A stretch of 64,000 nt of DNA. Origin: CAWCXF01 sp963799455 (GTDB lineage Bacteria; Pseudomonadota; Alphaproteobacteria; Rhodobacterales; Rhodobacteraceae). Positions 56,779-64,000 of the stretch are shown piece by piece; the first letter of the stretch is position 1; the number at the start of each line of letters is the position of its first letter. The notes under the pieces were generated by a model, which worked only from the letters and a program-made list of their open reading frames with translations, was not told the origin of the DNA and did not search any database. Location of the stretch: assembly GCA_963799455.1 (NCBI GenBank), contig CAWCXF010000003.1, positions 1 through 64,000 of the forward strand. The letters are read 5' to 3'. A program made the translations under genes and the position numbers.

Positions 56779-56808
56779 CGCGAGTTATCGAGCGAGGCGG
56801 TGGGGGCC

Positions 56809-57429
56809 ATGTTGATCGGATACGCCCGGGTGTCCAAGGCTGACGGCAGCCAGCTCCTCGACCTGCAACGCGACGCGCTGGAGGCCGCCGGCGTCGAGCC
56901 CGCGCGGATCTACGAGGACCGCGCCTCGGGGCGGAAGGATCAGCGTCCCGGCCTGGACGAGTGCCTGAAGGCGCTCCAGCCGGGCAACACGCTGGCGGTC
57001 TGGAAGCTCGACCGGCTGGGGCGCGACCTCAAGCACCTCGTCGTCCTCGTCGACACCCTACGCGATCTCGGCGCCGGGTTGCGCGTACTGGCCGGCGCCG
57101 GGGCGGAGATCGATACCACCACCGCGAACGGGCGGCTGGTCTTCGGCATCTTCGCCTCGCTCGCCGAGTTTGAAAGGGAGTTGATCGCGGAGCGGACCCG
57201 CGCGGGCCTGGCCGCGGCCCGCGCGCGCGGGCGCAACGGCGGACGGCCGCGGAAGATGGACCGGAAGATGCTGCGCATGGCGATGAGCGCCATGGCGGAT
57301 CGCGAGACCCAGGCGAAGGACCTCGCCCACAGGCTCGGGATCACCACCACCACGCTCTACATGTACGTGAACGGCGACGGCTCTCCGAAGGCGCCAGGCC
57401 AGGCGCTGCTCGACGGCGTGCCCCGATGA
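56809..57429 (+). CDS. transposon resolvase (serine recombinase, TniR/BinL-like)
   Basis: 206 aa. Catalytic Ser in YARVSKADGSQ; DRASGRKDQRPGLDECLKAL, WKLDRLGRDLKHL and ASLAEFERELIAERTRAGLAAARARGRNGGRP follow; the C-terminal helix-turn-helix is DLAHRLGITTTTLYMYVNG. It would resolve cointegrates formed during transposition. The ATG at 56809 follows GGTGGGGG. It overlaps the transposase gene by ATGA, forming a resolvase-tniA-tniB operon. Intact. Confidence 0.92.
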   Translation: MLIGYARVSKADGSQLLDLQRDALEAAGVEPARIYEDRASGRKDQRPGLDECLKALQPGNTLAVWKLDRLGRDLKHLVVLVDTLRDLGAGLRVLAGAGAEIDTTTANGRLVFGIFASLAEFERELIAERTRAGLAAARARGRNGGRPRKMDRKMLRMAMSAMADRETQAKDLAHRLGITTTTLYMYVNGDGSPKAPGQALLDGVPR

Positions 57430-59118
57430 GCCGCGCTGGGACCCGCGGCGGCGGTGTCCCGGTAGAAGCCCTCCTCGATCTGCGCCGGCGCCTCGACGGC
57501 CTGCCGCCTCGCCATGCCGAGCGTCGTGTCCTAGTGGACGGCGCCGCGGCCCTCTTTGGTGTGTCCCGCGCCACGATCTACCGAGCGCTCCGGGGGCAGC
57601 TTCGTCCGAAGGGCCTGCAACGGACGGACCGGGGGAGGCCCCGCACGATGCCGCGGGCGGAGATGGAGCGGTTCTGCGAGGTCATCGCGGCGCTGAAGAT
57701 CCGCACGACCAACAAGAAGGGCCGGCACCTCTCCACCGTCCGCGCCATCGAGCTGCTGGAGGAGCACGGCGTCGAGACGCCCGACGGCGAGGTACGCGCC
57801 GCGCCGGGCCTGCTGAACCGAGCCACCGTCAACCGGTACCTGGCGCTCTGGGGCTACGACCACGCCCGCATGACGCGCGCGCCAGCGGCGGTGCGCTTCG
57901 AGGCCCGCACGAGCAACGCGCTCTGGCAGTTCGACATCAGCCATTCGGACCTCAAGGAGATCGAGCAGCCCGGCTGGGTCGATCCTCACCATCGCAGCCC
58001 GCCGGTGCCGATGCTGTTCAGCGTCGTCGACGACCGCAGCGGCACGGCCTTCCAGCAGTACCGCTGCGTCCACGGCGAGGACGTCGAGAGCGGGCTGCGC
58101 TTCCTCTTCGACGCCATGGCGCCCAAGGAGGGCGAGACGCCGAGGCTCCAGGGCGTGCCGGACGCGCTCTACCTCGACAACGGCCCGATCGCGAAGAGCG
58201 GCGTCTTCCGCACCGTGATGGAGCGCCTGGGCGTGCGCGTCATGACCCACGCGCCTGCGGGGTCGGACGGCCGCCGCGTGACGGCTCGTGCCAAGGGCAA
58301 GGTCGAGCGGCCCTTCCGCACCGTGAAAGAGGCGCACGAGACGCTCTACCACTTCCACAAGCCCCGGACCGAAGCGGAGGCCAACGACTGGCTCGCCAAC
58401 TTCGTGGCCCGCTACAACGACAAGCCGCACCGCCGCGAGGCCCACAGCCGCATCGAGGACTGGATCGCCAGCCTGCCGGAGGGCGGCATCCGGCGGATGT
58501 GCGCGTGGGATCGCTTCTGCGCCTTCGCCAGGGAGCCGGAGACTCTGGAAGGTGGGCGGCGATGCCCGCGTGCGGGTGGAGGGTGCGTTCTACGAGGTCG
58601 ATCCCGACCTCGCGGGCGAGGAGGTGACCCTCTGGTGGGGCCTCTTCGACCACGAGCTGTTCGTCGAGTTCCGTGACAGGCGCTTCGGACCCTACACGCC
58701 GTCGGGAGGCCCGATCCCGCTGCATCGCTATCGCAAGCCGGCCCGGTCGCCGGTTCAGAAGCGCGCCGACCGCATCGGTGAACTGGCCGCGCATCTCGCG
58801 CTGCCGAGGACGGCGCTGTCGGGCGCGCACGGCGCGGCGCTCGGACTGGGCGCCGCGACGGCGGCCGTGCTGCCGTTCCCGAGCCGGCCCTTCCTCGATC
58901 CCGACCCTTATCGCCAGCTCGCCTACGCCGGCCGGCTCGACGCGCTGCGCGGGGTCTCGGCGCTGCTCCGTCGGCCCCTGGCCCGTTTGGCCGAGGACGA
59001 CCTCGCCTTCGTCAATGCGCTGGTCGATTGCACGCTCGACAAGGCCGATGTCGCGGCGGCCATCATGTCTCGGTTCTCCCGCAAGGGTCCGGATGTTCAG
59101 GAGAGCCCCGAATGCTGA
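57426..59118 (+). CDS. TniA/TnsB-like DDE transposase (one frameshift)
   Basis: About 563 aa. There is an N-terminal helix-turn-helix (ALFGVSRATIYRAL), then an rve catalytic core with LWQFDISHSD (Asp 1), DALYLDNGP (Asp 2) and KGKVERPFRTVKE (Glu). A Mu-transposase beta-barrel region follows (VEGAFYEVDPDLAGEEVTLWWGLFDHELFVEF). One extra base near 58550 breaks the frame between the core and the barrel. It recognises the multi-repeat ends. Overlaps the ATPase gene by 7 bp. Confidence 0.9.
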
Positions 59119-60086
59119 CCGCCGAGGTCATGGAGCGCTACAGCCTCACACGCGACTGGCGCGCGGCGGGCTTCTACGAGACCGAGGCCCACCGCCAGAT
59201 CGCTCGCGCCCTGCGTGCAGGGCTCGGATCGGGCCGCCTGATCGCCATCGCCGGCCCGATCGGCGTGGGCAAGACGATGTTCCTCCACCGCCTGCAGCGC
59301 GAGATCACCAAGGAGAGGAAGATCATCGTCGCGCGCAGCCTGGCGGTGGACAAGGCGCGCACCACCGTGCCGACGCTCATCACGGCTCTGTTCTACGACC
59401 TGTCGCGCGACAAGGAGCCGAGGATCCCCGCCCAGGGCGAGCGACGCGAGCGCGAGCTGCAGAAGCTCGTCTTGCGTGCCGGCAAGCCGGTCGCCCTCTT
59501 CGTCGACGAGGCGCACGACCTGCACCCCAGGACGCTGAACGGCATCAAGCGGCTGATGGAGGTCGTCGCGCAGGGCGGCGGCGTGCTCTCGGTGGTCCTC
59601 GCCGGCCACCCGAAGCTGCGCAACGATCTGCGCCGCCCGGTGATGGAGGAGGTCGGCTACCGCACCGACGTCCTCGGCCTCGACGGCCTGGCCGACGAGG
59701 CCCGGCCCTACCTCGACTGGCTGCTCGGCGAGTGCGCCGCCAAGGGGGCCAAGGTGGACGACCTCATCACGTCCGATGCCCTCGACATCCTCGCGGCGCG
59801 CCTCACCACGCCCTTGCAGATCGGTGAGCACCTCAGCCGCGCCTTCGAGGAGGGTTTCCGTCTGGGCCAGAAGCCGGTCGGCCCCGACATCGTGGCCTCC
59901 ACCCTTGCGATGGACTTCGATGATCTCGAGCCGCGGCTCACGCGGCAGGGCTACACGGTAAGGGCGCTCGCCGAGCAGTTCGGCGCCAAGCCCGCCGAGA
60001 TCCGCCGCCTGCTCGACGGCCATCTGGAGACCGGCCGCACCCGCGAGCTGGCCGACATGATGCGGACCGCCGGGTTGCCGATGTGA
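59112..60086 (+). CDS. TniB/TnsC-like AAA ATPase transposition regulator
   Basis: 324 aa. Walker A GPIGVGKTMFL (residues about 45-55), Walker B VALFVDEAHDLHPRTLNGIKRL and sensor region VLAGHPKLRNDLRRPVMEEVGYRTD are of the ExeA/TniB type. It selects the target and activates the transposase. The stop lies about 30 bp before the right-end subrepeats. Intact. No target-selector gene follows it. Confidence 0.9.
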   Translation: MLTAEVMERYSLTRDWRAAGFYETEAHRQIARALRAGLGSGRLIAIAGPIGVGKTMFLHRLQREITKERKIIVARSLAVDKARTTVPTLITALFYDLSRDKEPRIPAQGERRERELQKLVLRAGKPVALFVDEAHDLHPRTLNGIKRLMEVVAQGGGVLSVVLAGHPKLRNDLRRPVMEEVGYRTDVLGLDGLADEARPYLDWLLGECAAKGAKVDDLITSDALDILAARLTTPLQIGEHLSRAFEEGFRLGQKPVGPDIVASTLAMDFDDLEPRLTRQGYTVRALAEQFGAKPAEIRRLLDGHLETGRTRELADMMRTAGLPM

Positions 60087-60118
60087 GAGCGGGCAGACCA
60101 TCGCAGGTCCGCGCGCCC

Positions 60119-60267
60119 AGTCTCATCAATCTGCGCTGGTCGCACGCAATCTGCGCTCGGTCTCACGTAGTGTGAGCCGAAGCCGTCGGATGGTCTCAGA
60201 TAATCCGAGCCGAAAACGCCGATGATTCCGCGCACGAGCGCGGATGGTCTCAAGCCGCTACACCTAG
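60119..60267 (-). repeat. transposon right end with transposase-binding subrepeats
   Basis: Units in inverted orientation to the left end: AGTCTCATCAATCTGCGC (60119), GGTCGCACGCAATCTGCGC (60138), GGTCTCACGTAGTGTGAGCC (60159), GGTCTCAGATAATCCGAGCC (60191) and GGTCTCAAGCCGCTACACC (60246), ending CTAG at 60267. They match the left-end set and define the element boundary. Confidence 0.85.
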
Positions 60268-60560
60268 CCCTCCATGGCCTCGGCCTGACAGCGGGCGAAC
60301 TCATCGCGCACGGCCTGGCGCAGGGCGTGGCTCTCGACGCGCACGACGCGCCAGGGCCGCGCGTTGCCGACCGAGGGCGCGCGGTCCATCGCCTCGCGCA
60401 GGCGCATCAGCACGGCCTCGTCCACGAGGTCGGGGCGGAAGTGGCGCACGTCGCGCCGCCAGGCGAGGAGGCGGTGGATGACGGCCGCCTCGGCGGGCTC
60501 GAAGCGCATCGCGCCGGCATTTGCCTTGGTGCCGTAACCCAGAGGGTGGGACGGTCTCAT
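60268..60560 (-). pseudogene. bluB: bluB, 5' part (interrupted by transposon)
   Basis: Encodes the N-terminal part of 5,6-dimethylbenzimidazole synthase: AVIHRLLAWRRDVRHFRPDLV and DRAPSVGNARPWRVVRV, the flavin-binding start of the family, stopping at the transposon end. A start at the internal Met (MRFEPAEA, 60509) may be the true one. The outer IS21 element begins only about 30 bp upstream of the 60560 start, so its promoter may also be displaced. Confidence 0.92.
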
Positions 60561-61416
60561 CGGGGCGTGGCCCTCATCGCGTCCTCCTCTGTAGCGCGAC
60601 GATCTGGATGAGAGTTGCGCGACGATCAGGGTGAGAACTGAGTGTCGCGGCGAGTGGGAGGATTGCCGACCGTGGGCTGGTCGGCAAGGGTGTTCTCAGC
60701 TTGATTGTCGCTCCGCGTCAGGCGCGGCGGTTTTGGCTGTCGCGCGCGGCGGTCGTCCCGGCCCACGCTGCCGCTCGAGGGCGCTGCGGCGGCGGTAGCT
60801 CTCGACGTTGAGCTCGAGGATGGTGGCGTGGTGCACGAGCCGGTCGACGGCGGCGAGCGTCATGGCGGGGTCGGGGAAGACCTTGTTCCACTCGCCGAAG
60901 GGTTGGTTGGCAGTGATGAGGATGGAGCGGCGCTCGTAGCGCGCGCCGATGAGCTCGAAGAGGACAGAGGTCTCGGCCTGGTCCTTGGTGACGTAGGCGA
61001 GGTCGTCGAGGATCAGCAGATGATACTTGTCGAGCTTGGCGATGGCGGCTTCCAAAGCGAGTTCGCGGCGCGCGACCTGGAGGCGCTGGACGAGGTCGGT
61101 GGTGCGGGTGAAGAGCACGCGCCAGCCGTTCTCGATCAGTCCCCGGCCGATGGCGGCCGCGAGGTGGCTCTTGCCGCCGCCGGGGGGCCCGAACAGCAGC
61201 AGATTGGCGCCGCGCTCGAGCCAACTGTCCCCGGCGACGAGGGCCATGACCTGGGCCTTCGAGATTGTCGGCACGGCCTCGAACTCGAAGGCGTCGAGGG
61301 TCTTTCCGGGCGGCAGGCGGGCCTCGACGAGGTGGCGCTCGATGCGCCGGCGGGCGCGCTTATCAAGCGACATTCGGAACTGGCCCGGTGGCGACACCAG
61401 GATCTGGCCCACCCCG

Positions 61417-62214
61417 TCATGTGGTTTCGACTTCGGTTTCAAGCGCCGGGCCGGCCTTCTGCAGAAGGCCGGCCCGGCGCTTCTCGCGCAGCCTGTAGCT
61501 GTCGCCCCGGATGGTGATGACGTGGGAGTGGTGGAGCAGGCGATCGAGGATCGCGGTGGCCACCACCGGGTCGCCGAACACCGCGCCCCACTCGCCTACG
61601 GACCGGTTCGAAGTCACCAGCATCGCGCCGCGCTCGTAGCGGCGGCTGACGAGCTGGAAGAACAGGTGAGCGGCGTTGGGCTCGAGCGGCAGGTAGCCCA
61701 GCTCGTCCACGATCAGCAGCTTCGGCTTGGCGAAGTGCGCCAGCCGCTCCTCGAGCCGGCCCTCGACCTGGGCCTTGGCGAGGTTGGCCACGAGCGCCAT
61801 GGCGCCGGTGAAGAGCACGGTGTGGCCGGCCACGATCGCTTCGCGGCCGAGCGCCACCGCAAGGTGCGTCTTGCCCACGCCCGGGGGGCCGAGCAGCAAG
61901 AGCGCATCGCCGTGGGCGATGAAGCGCCCCGTCGCGAGGTCGCGGATCTGCCCCTTGTCGACCGAGGGCTGGGCGGCGAAGTCGAAGCCCTCCAGGGTCC
62001 GCACGAAGGGGAACTTCGCCAGCCCGAAGCTCATCTCGATGCGGCGCTGATCCTTCCGTGCGATCTCGCGCTCGCAGAGGAAGGCGAGCGCCTCGCGCAG
62101 GGTCATCTCCCCCCGCGCCGCCTCGTCGAGCAAGCCGTCGAGCTGGTCGCGCACCGCCGTCAACTTCAAGCGCGTCAGCATCCGGTCGAGCTCGTCCTGG
62201 GTCTGCGCTCCCAT
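61417..62214 (-). CDS. istB: IstB, AAA+ transposition helper (copy 2)
   Basis: 265 aa, identical in translation to the copy-1 protein; includes the 38-bp palindrome at 61443-61480. Start overlaps the istA stop. Confidence 0.95.
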   Translation of the reverse strand: MGAQTQDELDRMLTRLKLTAVRDQLDGLLDEAARGEMTLREALAFLCEREIARKDQRRIEMSFGLAKFPFVRTLEGFDFAAQPSVDKGQIRDLATGRFIAHGDALLLLGPPGVGKTHLAVALGREAIVAGHTVLFTGAMALVANLAKAQVEGRLEERLAHFAKPKLLIVDELGYLPLEPNAAHLFFQLVSRRYERGAMLVTSNRSVGEWGAVFGDPVVATAILDRLLHHSHVITIRGDSYRLREKRRAGLLQKAGPALETEVETT

Positions 62215-63521
62215 CACCAGGCGCCCCCGGCCACCGCCTCGTACTCGGCGAGCGGGCGCAGCAGCGCCGGCGCCGGGATCGGCGCGGCCTCGGCTGCCTC
62301 GGCGTCTTCTCTGACCACGCGGCCGGCGGCACCCGCGACGCCCTCGAAGTGAGCGCGGTCGGTGAAGCGCCCGCGACGGTCCGCGCTGCGGGGATGACGG
62401 GCCACCTCGATGCCCGCATGGGTGACCTGCACAGTCTCGGCCGTGACCAGCACGCTCACTCGCTCCCCGATCAAGCGCCACGGCACCGAGTAGGCGTTCG
62501 TCTCGATCTCCACCGCGCAGTCCGCTCCCACGCGTCGGCTCAGCTCGCGCGCGGCCAGGAACGGGCCGCGGTCGGGCAGCGGCCGCAGGGCGGCGGCCTC
62601 GTCGCGCGCGAAGCGGACCATGGGCGCCTCGCCGGTGGTGCCGTGGACGCGCTGATCGGCGATCTCGCGCGTCCACTCGGCCAGATGCGCCTCCAGGGCC
62701 GCGAAGCTCTCGAAGGTTCGCCCCGCGACCGCGTTGCCCTTCACGTAGCCCACGCCGCGCTCGTCCTTGCCCTTGGTCCGCGCCCGGTACGGCGCGCAGG
62801 CCTGGACCCGGAAGCCCCAGTGCCGCGCAAAGGCGTGGAGCTTGGGGTTGAGCACCACCTCCCGCGTCGCCGCGTCGTGGTGCAGGATCAGAGCGCGCGC
62901 ATTGTCGAGCAGCACCTCCTCAGGCACGCCCCCAAAGGCTGCGAAGGCACTCTCCATGCCTTCGAACCAGTGCTCCTGGCGCTCGCCCAGGAAGGCCCGG
63001 ACGTGCAGCCGGCGCGAGTGGCCCAGCGTCGCCACGAAGAACGACACCGGTCGCAGAGCGCCCTCGATCTCGACCCGCCTCTGGCCGAAGTCGATCTGCA
63101 ACTGCTGGCCCGGGCGCGTCTCGAACCTCACCGTCGCCCGCGCTTCGGCCCGTAGCGCTTGGCGCAGCGGTGCCACCGCACGCTCCACCGTGCGCAGGCT
63201 TACCTCAATGCCCCTCTCGGCCGCGAGCTCCTGGCGAACCACGTCCGCGTTGCCCGCGTGGCGGCGGAAGCGCTCGGACAGCCAGCCCCCAAGACCGTCG
63301 AGCGACGTCTTGCGTGTCGGTGCCACCGGGCGTCGCCAGCCGCCCTCGCGCAGCCACCGCCGCACCGTCGTCCGCGAGCACCCCAGCTCCGCCGCGATCC
63401 GCCGCGCCCCCCAGCCGAGCGCCTTCAGCCTCAGCATCGCCGACACGTCGTCCGGCTCCTTCATCTCGTCCCTCCGCAGACCTTCAGTCCGCAGAAGCCT
63501 CTCCGTCACTGGCATGGTCAT
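62214..63521 (-). CDS. istA: IstA, IS21-family transposase (copy 2)
   Basis: 435 aa, identical in translation to the copy-1 protein, with the helix-turn-helix and DDE core intact. Both copies therefore appear functional. Confidence 0.95.
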   Translation of the reverse strand: MTMPVTERLLRTEGLRRDEMKEPDDVSAMLRLKALGWGARRIAAELGCSRTTVRRWLREGGWRRPVAPTRKTSLDGLGGWLSERFRRHAGNADVVRQELAAERGIEVSLRTVERAVAPLRQALRAEARATVRFETRPGQQLQIDFGQRRVEIEGALRPVSFFVATLGHSRRLHVRAFLGERQEHWFEGMESAFAAFGGVPEEVLLDNARALILHHDAATREVVLNPKLHAFARHWGFRVQACAPYRARTKGKDERGVGYVKGNAVAGRTFESFAALEAHLAEWTREIADQRVHGTTGEAPMVRFARDEAAALRPLPDRGPFLAARELSRRVGADCAVEIETNAYSVPWRLIGERVSVLVTAETVQVTHAGIEVARHPRSADRRGRFTDRAHFEGVAGAAGRVVREDAEAAEAAPIPAPALLRPLAEYEAVAGGAW

Positions 63522-63765
63522 CCAGGCCCTCCCCTCAGGCTACCGAGGGGGCCAGTTCCTCATGTCGCCTCCGGACCAGTTTGCCGTGACGCCTGACAGC
63601 GCTCGGCGAGTTCGTGCTCGGCCAGGGCGGCGAGGAGGCGCGCGGCGGGCCAGCCCTCCTTGTCCGCACGCTCGGCGAAGGCGGGCCAGATGGCCTTGAT
63701 CGCCGGCAGGCGCAGGTCGCCGAGCAGCAAGCCGAGGCGGGCGTCGTCGATGGGGTCGGTCGCGC

Positions 63766-64000
63766 TCATGCCGCGCCTCCCTCGATCGCGGCCGGGGCCA
63801 TGAGCGCGTCGTAGTCGGCCAGCGACCGGCGCGGGATCTCGATCTTTGGCAGGGTCGCCGGGTCGGGCGCGAAGCGCCGCCGCAACGTGGCCATGTCGGG
63901 CAGCGCGCCCGCGTCGAGGGCCTCGGCGATGACGGCGGCGAGTTCGGCCTCGCAGCCGCGCTCGTGCGCCAGGGCGAGCGCGTCGATGGTGAGGCGGCAG
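63766..64000 (-). CDS. istA: istA of the outer IS21-family element (3' end only)
   Basis: The last 77 codons of an IstA protein, continuing off the right edge: FAPDPATLPKIEIPRRSLADYDALM is a typical IstA C-terminus. It ends by ATGA overlap with the outer istB start. The upstream part lies outside the window. Confidence 0.85.
   Translation of the reverse strand, partial: CRLTIDALALAHERGCEAELAAVIAEALDAGALPDMATLRRRFAPDPATLPKIEIPRRSLADYDALMAPAAIEGGAA

Larger units (their letters stand above)
34375..60267 (+). mobile_element. 25.9-kb Tn552/Tn5053-like transposon inserted in bluB
   Basis: Left end CTAGCTGTAACGGCTTGAGA and right end (other strand) CTAGGTGTAGCGGCTTGAGA form inverted termini. They are flanked by the 5-bp duplication CCCTC (34370-34374, 60268-60272). 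Each end holds several direct subrepeats, as in Tn7/Tn5053-type elements with a DDE transposase plus AAA ATPase. Transposition genes (resolvase, TniA-like, TniB-like; 56809-60086) lie at the right end. Cargo between 34834 and 56700 covers export, redox and sugar/lactate metabolism. No TniQ/TnsD-like gene was seen. Confidence 0.9.
61361..63598 (-). mobile_element. IS21-family element, copy 2 (2,238 bp)
   Basis: Same length and gene content as copy 1, in reverse orientation, with the same TGTCAGGCGTCACGG and TATCAAGCGACATTC ends. Flanked by the 5-bp duplication GCGCT (61356-61360 and 63599-63603). The encoded proteins appear identical to those of copy 1. Confidence 0.95.
60696..63769 (-). pseudogene. 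istB: istB of the outer IS21-family element (interrupted)
   Basis: The N-terminal part (63769 to 63599, MSATDPIDDARLGLLLGDLR) and C-terminal part (61360 to 60696) are separated by IS21 copy 2. The latter has Walker A GPPGGGKSHLAAAIG, Walker B LLILDDLAYVTKD and SILITANQPFGEWNKVF. Without the insertion and one GCGCT copy the gene is 831 bp, a clean 276-aa frame. Confidence 0.92.
60590..64000 (-). mobile_element. second IS21-family element (partial, split by IS21 copy 2)
   Basis: Begins TGTAGCGCGACGATC at 60590 with the subrepeat GCGCGACGATC repeated after 16 bp, as in IS21-type ends. It contains istB (split) and the end of istA; the far end lies beyond the window. It differs from the element inserted in it. 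Confidence 0.85.

Noticed and set aside
15018..63598. composite transposon bounded by the two IS21 copies
   Set aside because: Each copy has its own, different 5-bp duplication (ATCGG and GCGCT), so they inserted independently.
1..64000. tRNA or rRNA genes
   Set aside because: No cloverleaf with conserved GTTCRA-type loops and no rRNA-like stretches were recognised by eye.

Overview
The window reads as a mobile accessory replicon (plasmid or integrative element) of a very GC-rich alphaproteobacterium, most likely Rhodobacterales. The reasons are: the SOS box ahead of umuDC is of the alphaproteobacterial GAAC-N7-GAAC type; the plasmid backbone genes (ArdC, DUF736, DUF3768, a large ParB, a Toprim primase) are of the alphaproteobacterial set; a secreted phosphatase ends in a VPLPA-type sorting tail; and the mobilisation genes resemble the VirD/VirC set. 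No rRNA, tRNA or CRISPR array was seen.

Layout. 1-6600: DNA mobilisation (VirD4 coupling protein, VirD2-like relaxase, MobC/VirD1-like protein, a repeat-rich oriT-like region, VirC1-like ATPase, VirC2-like protein). 6700-10311: SOS/DNA-processing cassette (HNH nuclease, SRAP protein, UmuD, UmuC) with a LexA box. 10548-22900: plasmid backbone (Toprim primase, TSCPD-like protein, ArdC, DUF736, ParB, DUF3768), interrupted by an IS110-family element that itself carries an IS21-family element. 22969-24433: a second IS110 copy. 24574-32392: a defence-type stretch with an ImmA/IrrE-DUF4411 pair and a YeeA/B/C-like methylase-helicase-GIY-YIG locus. 32679-33850: serine recombinase plus an unknown protein.

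34375-60267: a 25,893-bp transposon of the Tn552/Tn5053 type (resolvase, DDE transposase, AAA ATPase) inserted in bluB. It has multi-repeat inverted ends and a 5-bp CCCTC duplication. Its cargo is a nine-gene operon under a TetR regulator (RND pump, RbbA-type ABC exporter, SDR, STAS protein, lipoprotein hydrolase), a sugar-phosphorylase pair (GH65 + HAD), a D-lactate dehydrogenase, a lactate permease, a histidine phosphatase, and an mscS gene broken by an IS3-family element. 60590-64000: an IS21-family element interrupted by a second copy of the first IS21 element.

The backbone genes spread, protect and maintain the replicon. The SOS cassette raises mutability under DNA damage. The transposon adds export, detoxification and fermentation functions. 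Many genes carry single-base frameshifts, almost all net +1 and mostly repaired by removing one C before a G. This could be a systematic sequence error or a real recoding phenomenon, and it is treated as a finding. Such genes are annotated across the frameshift.
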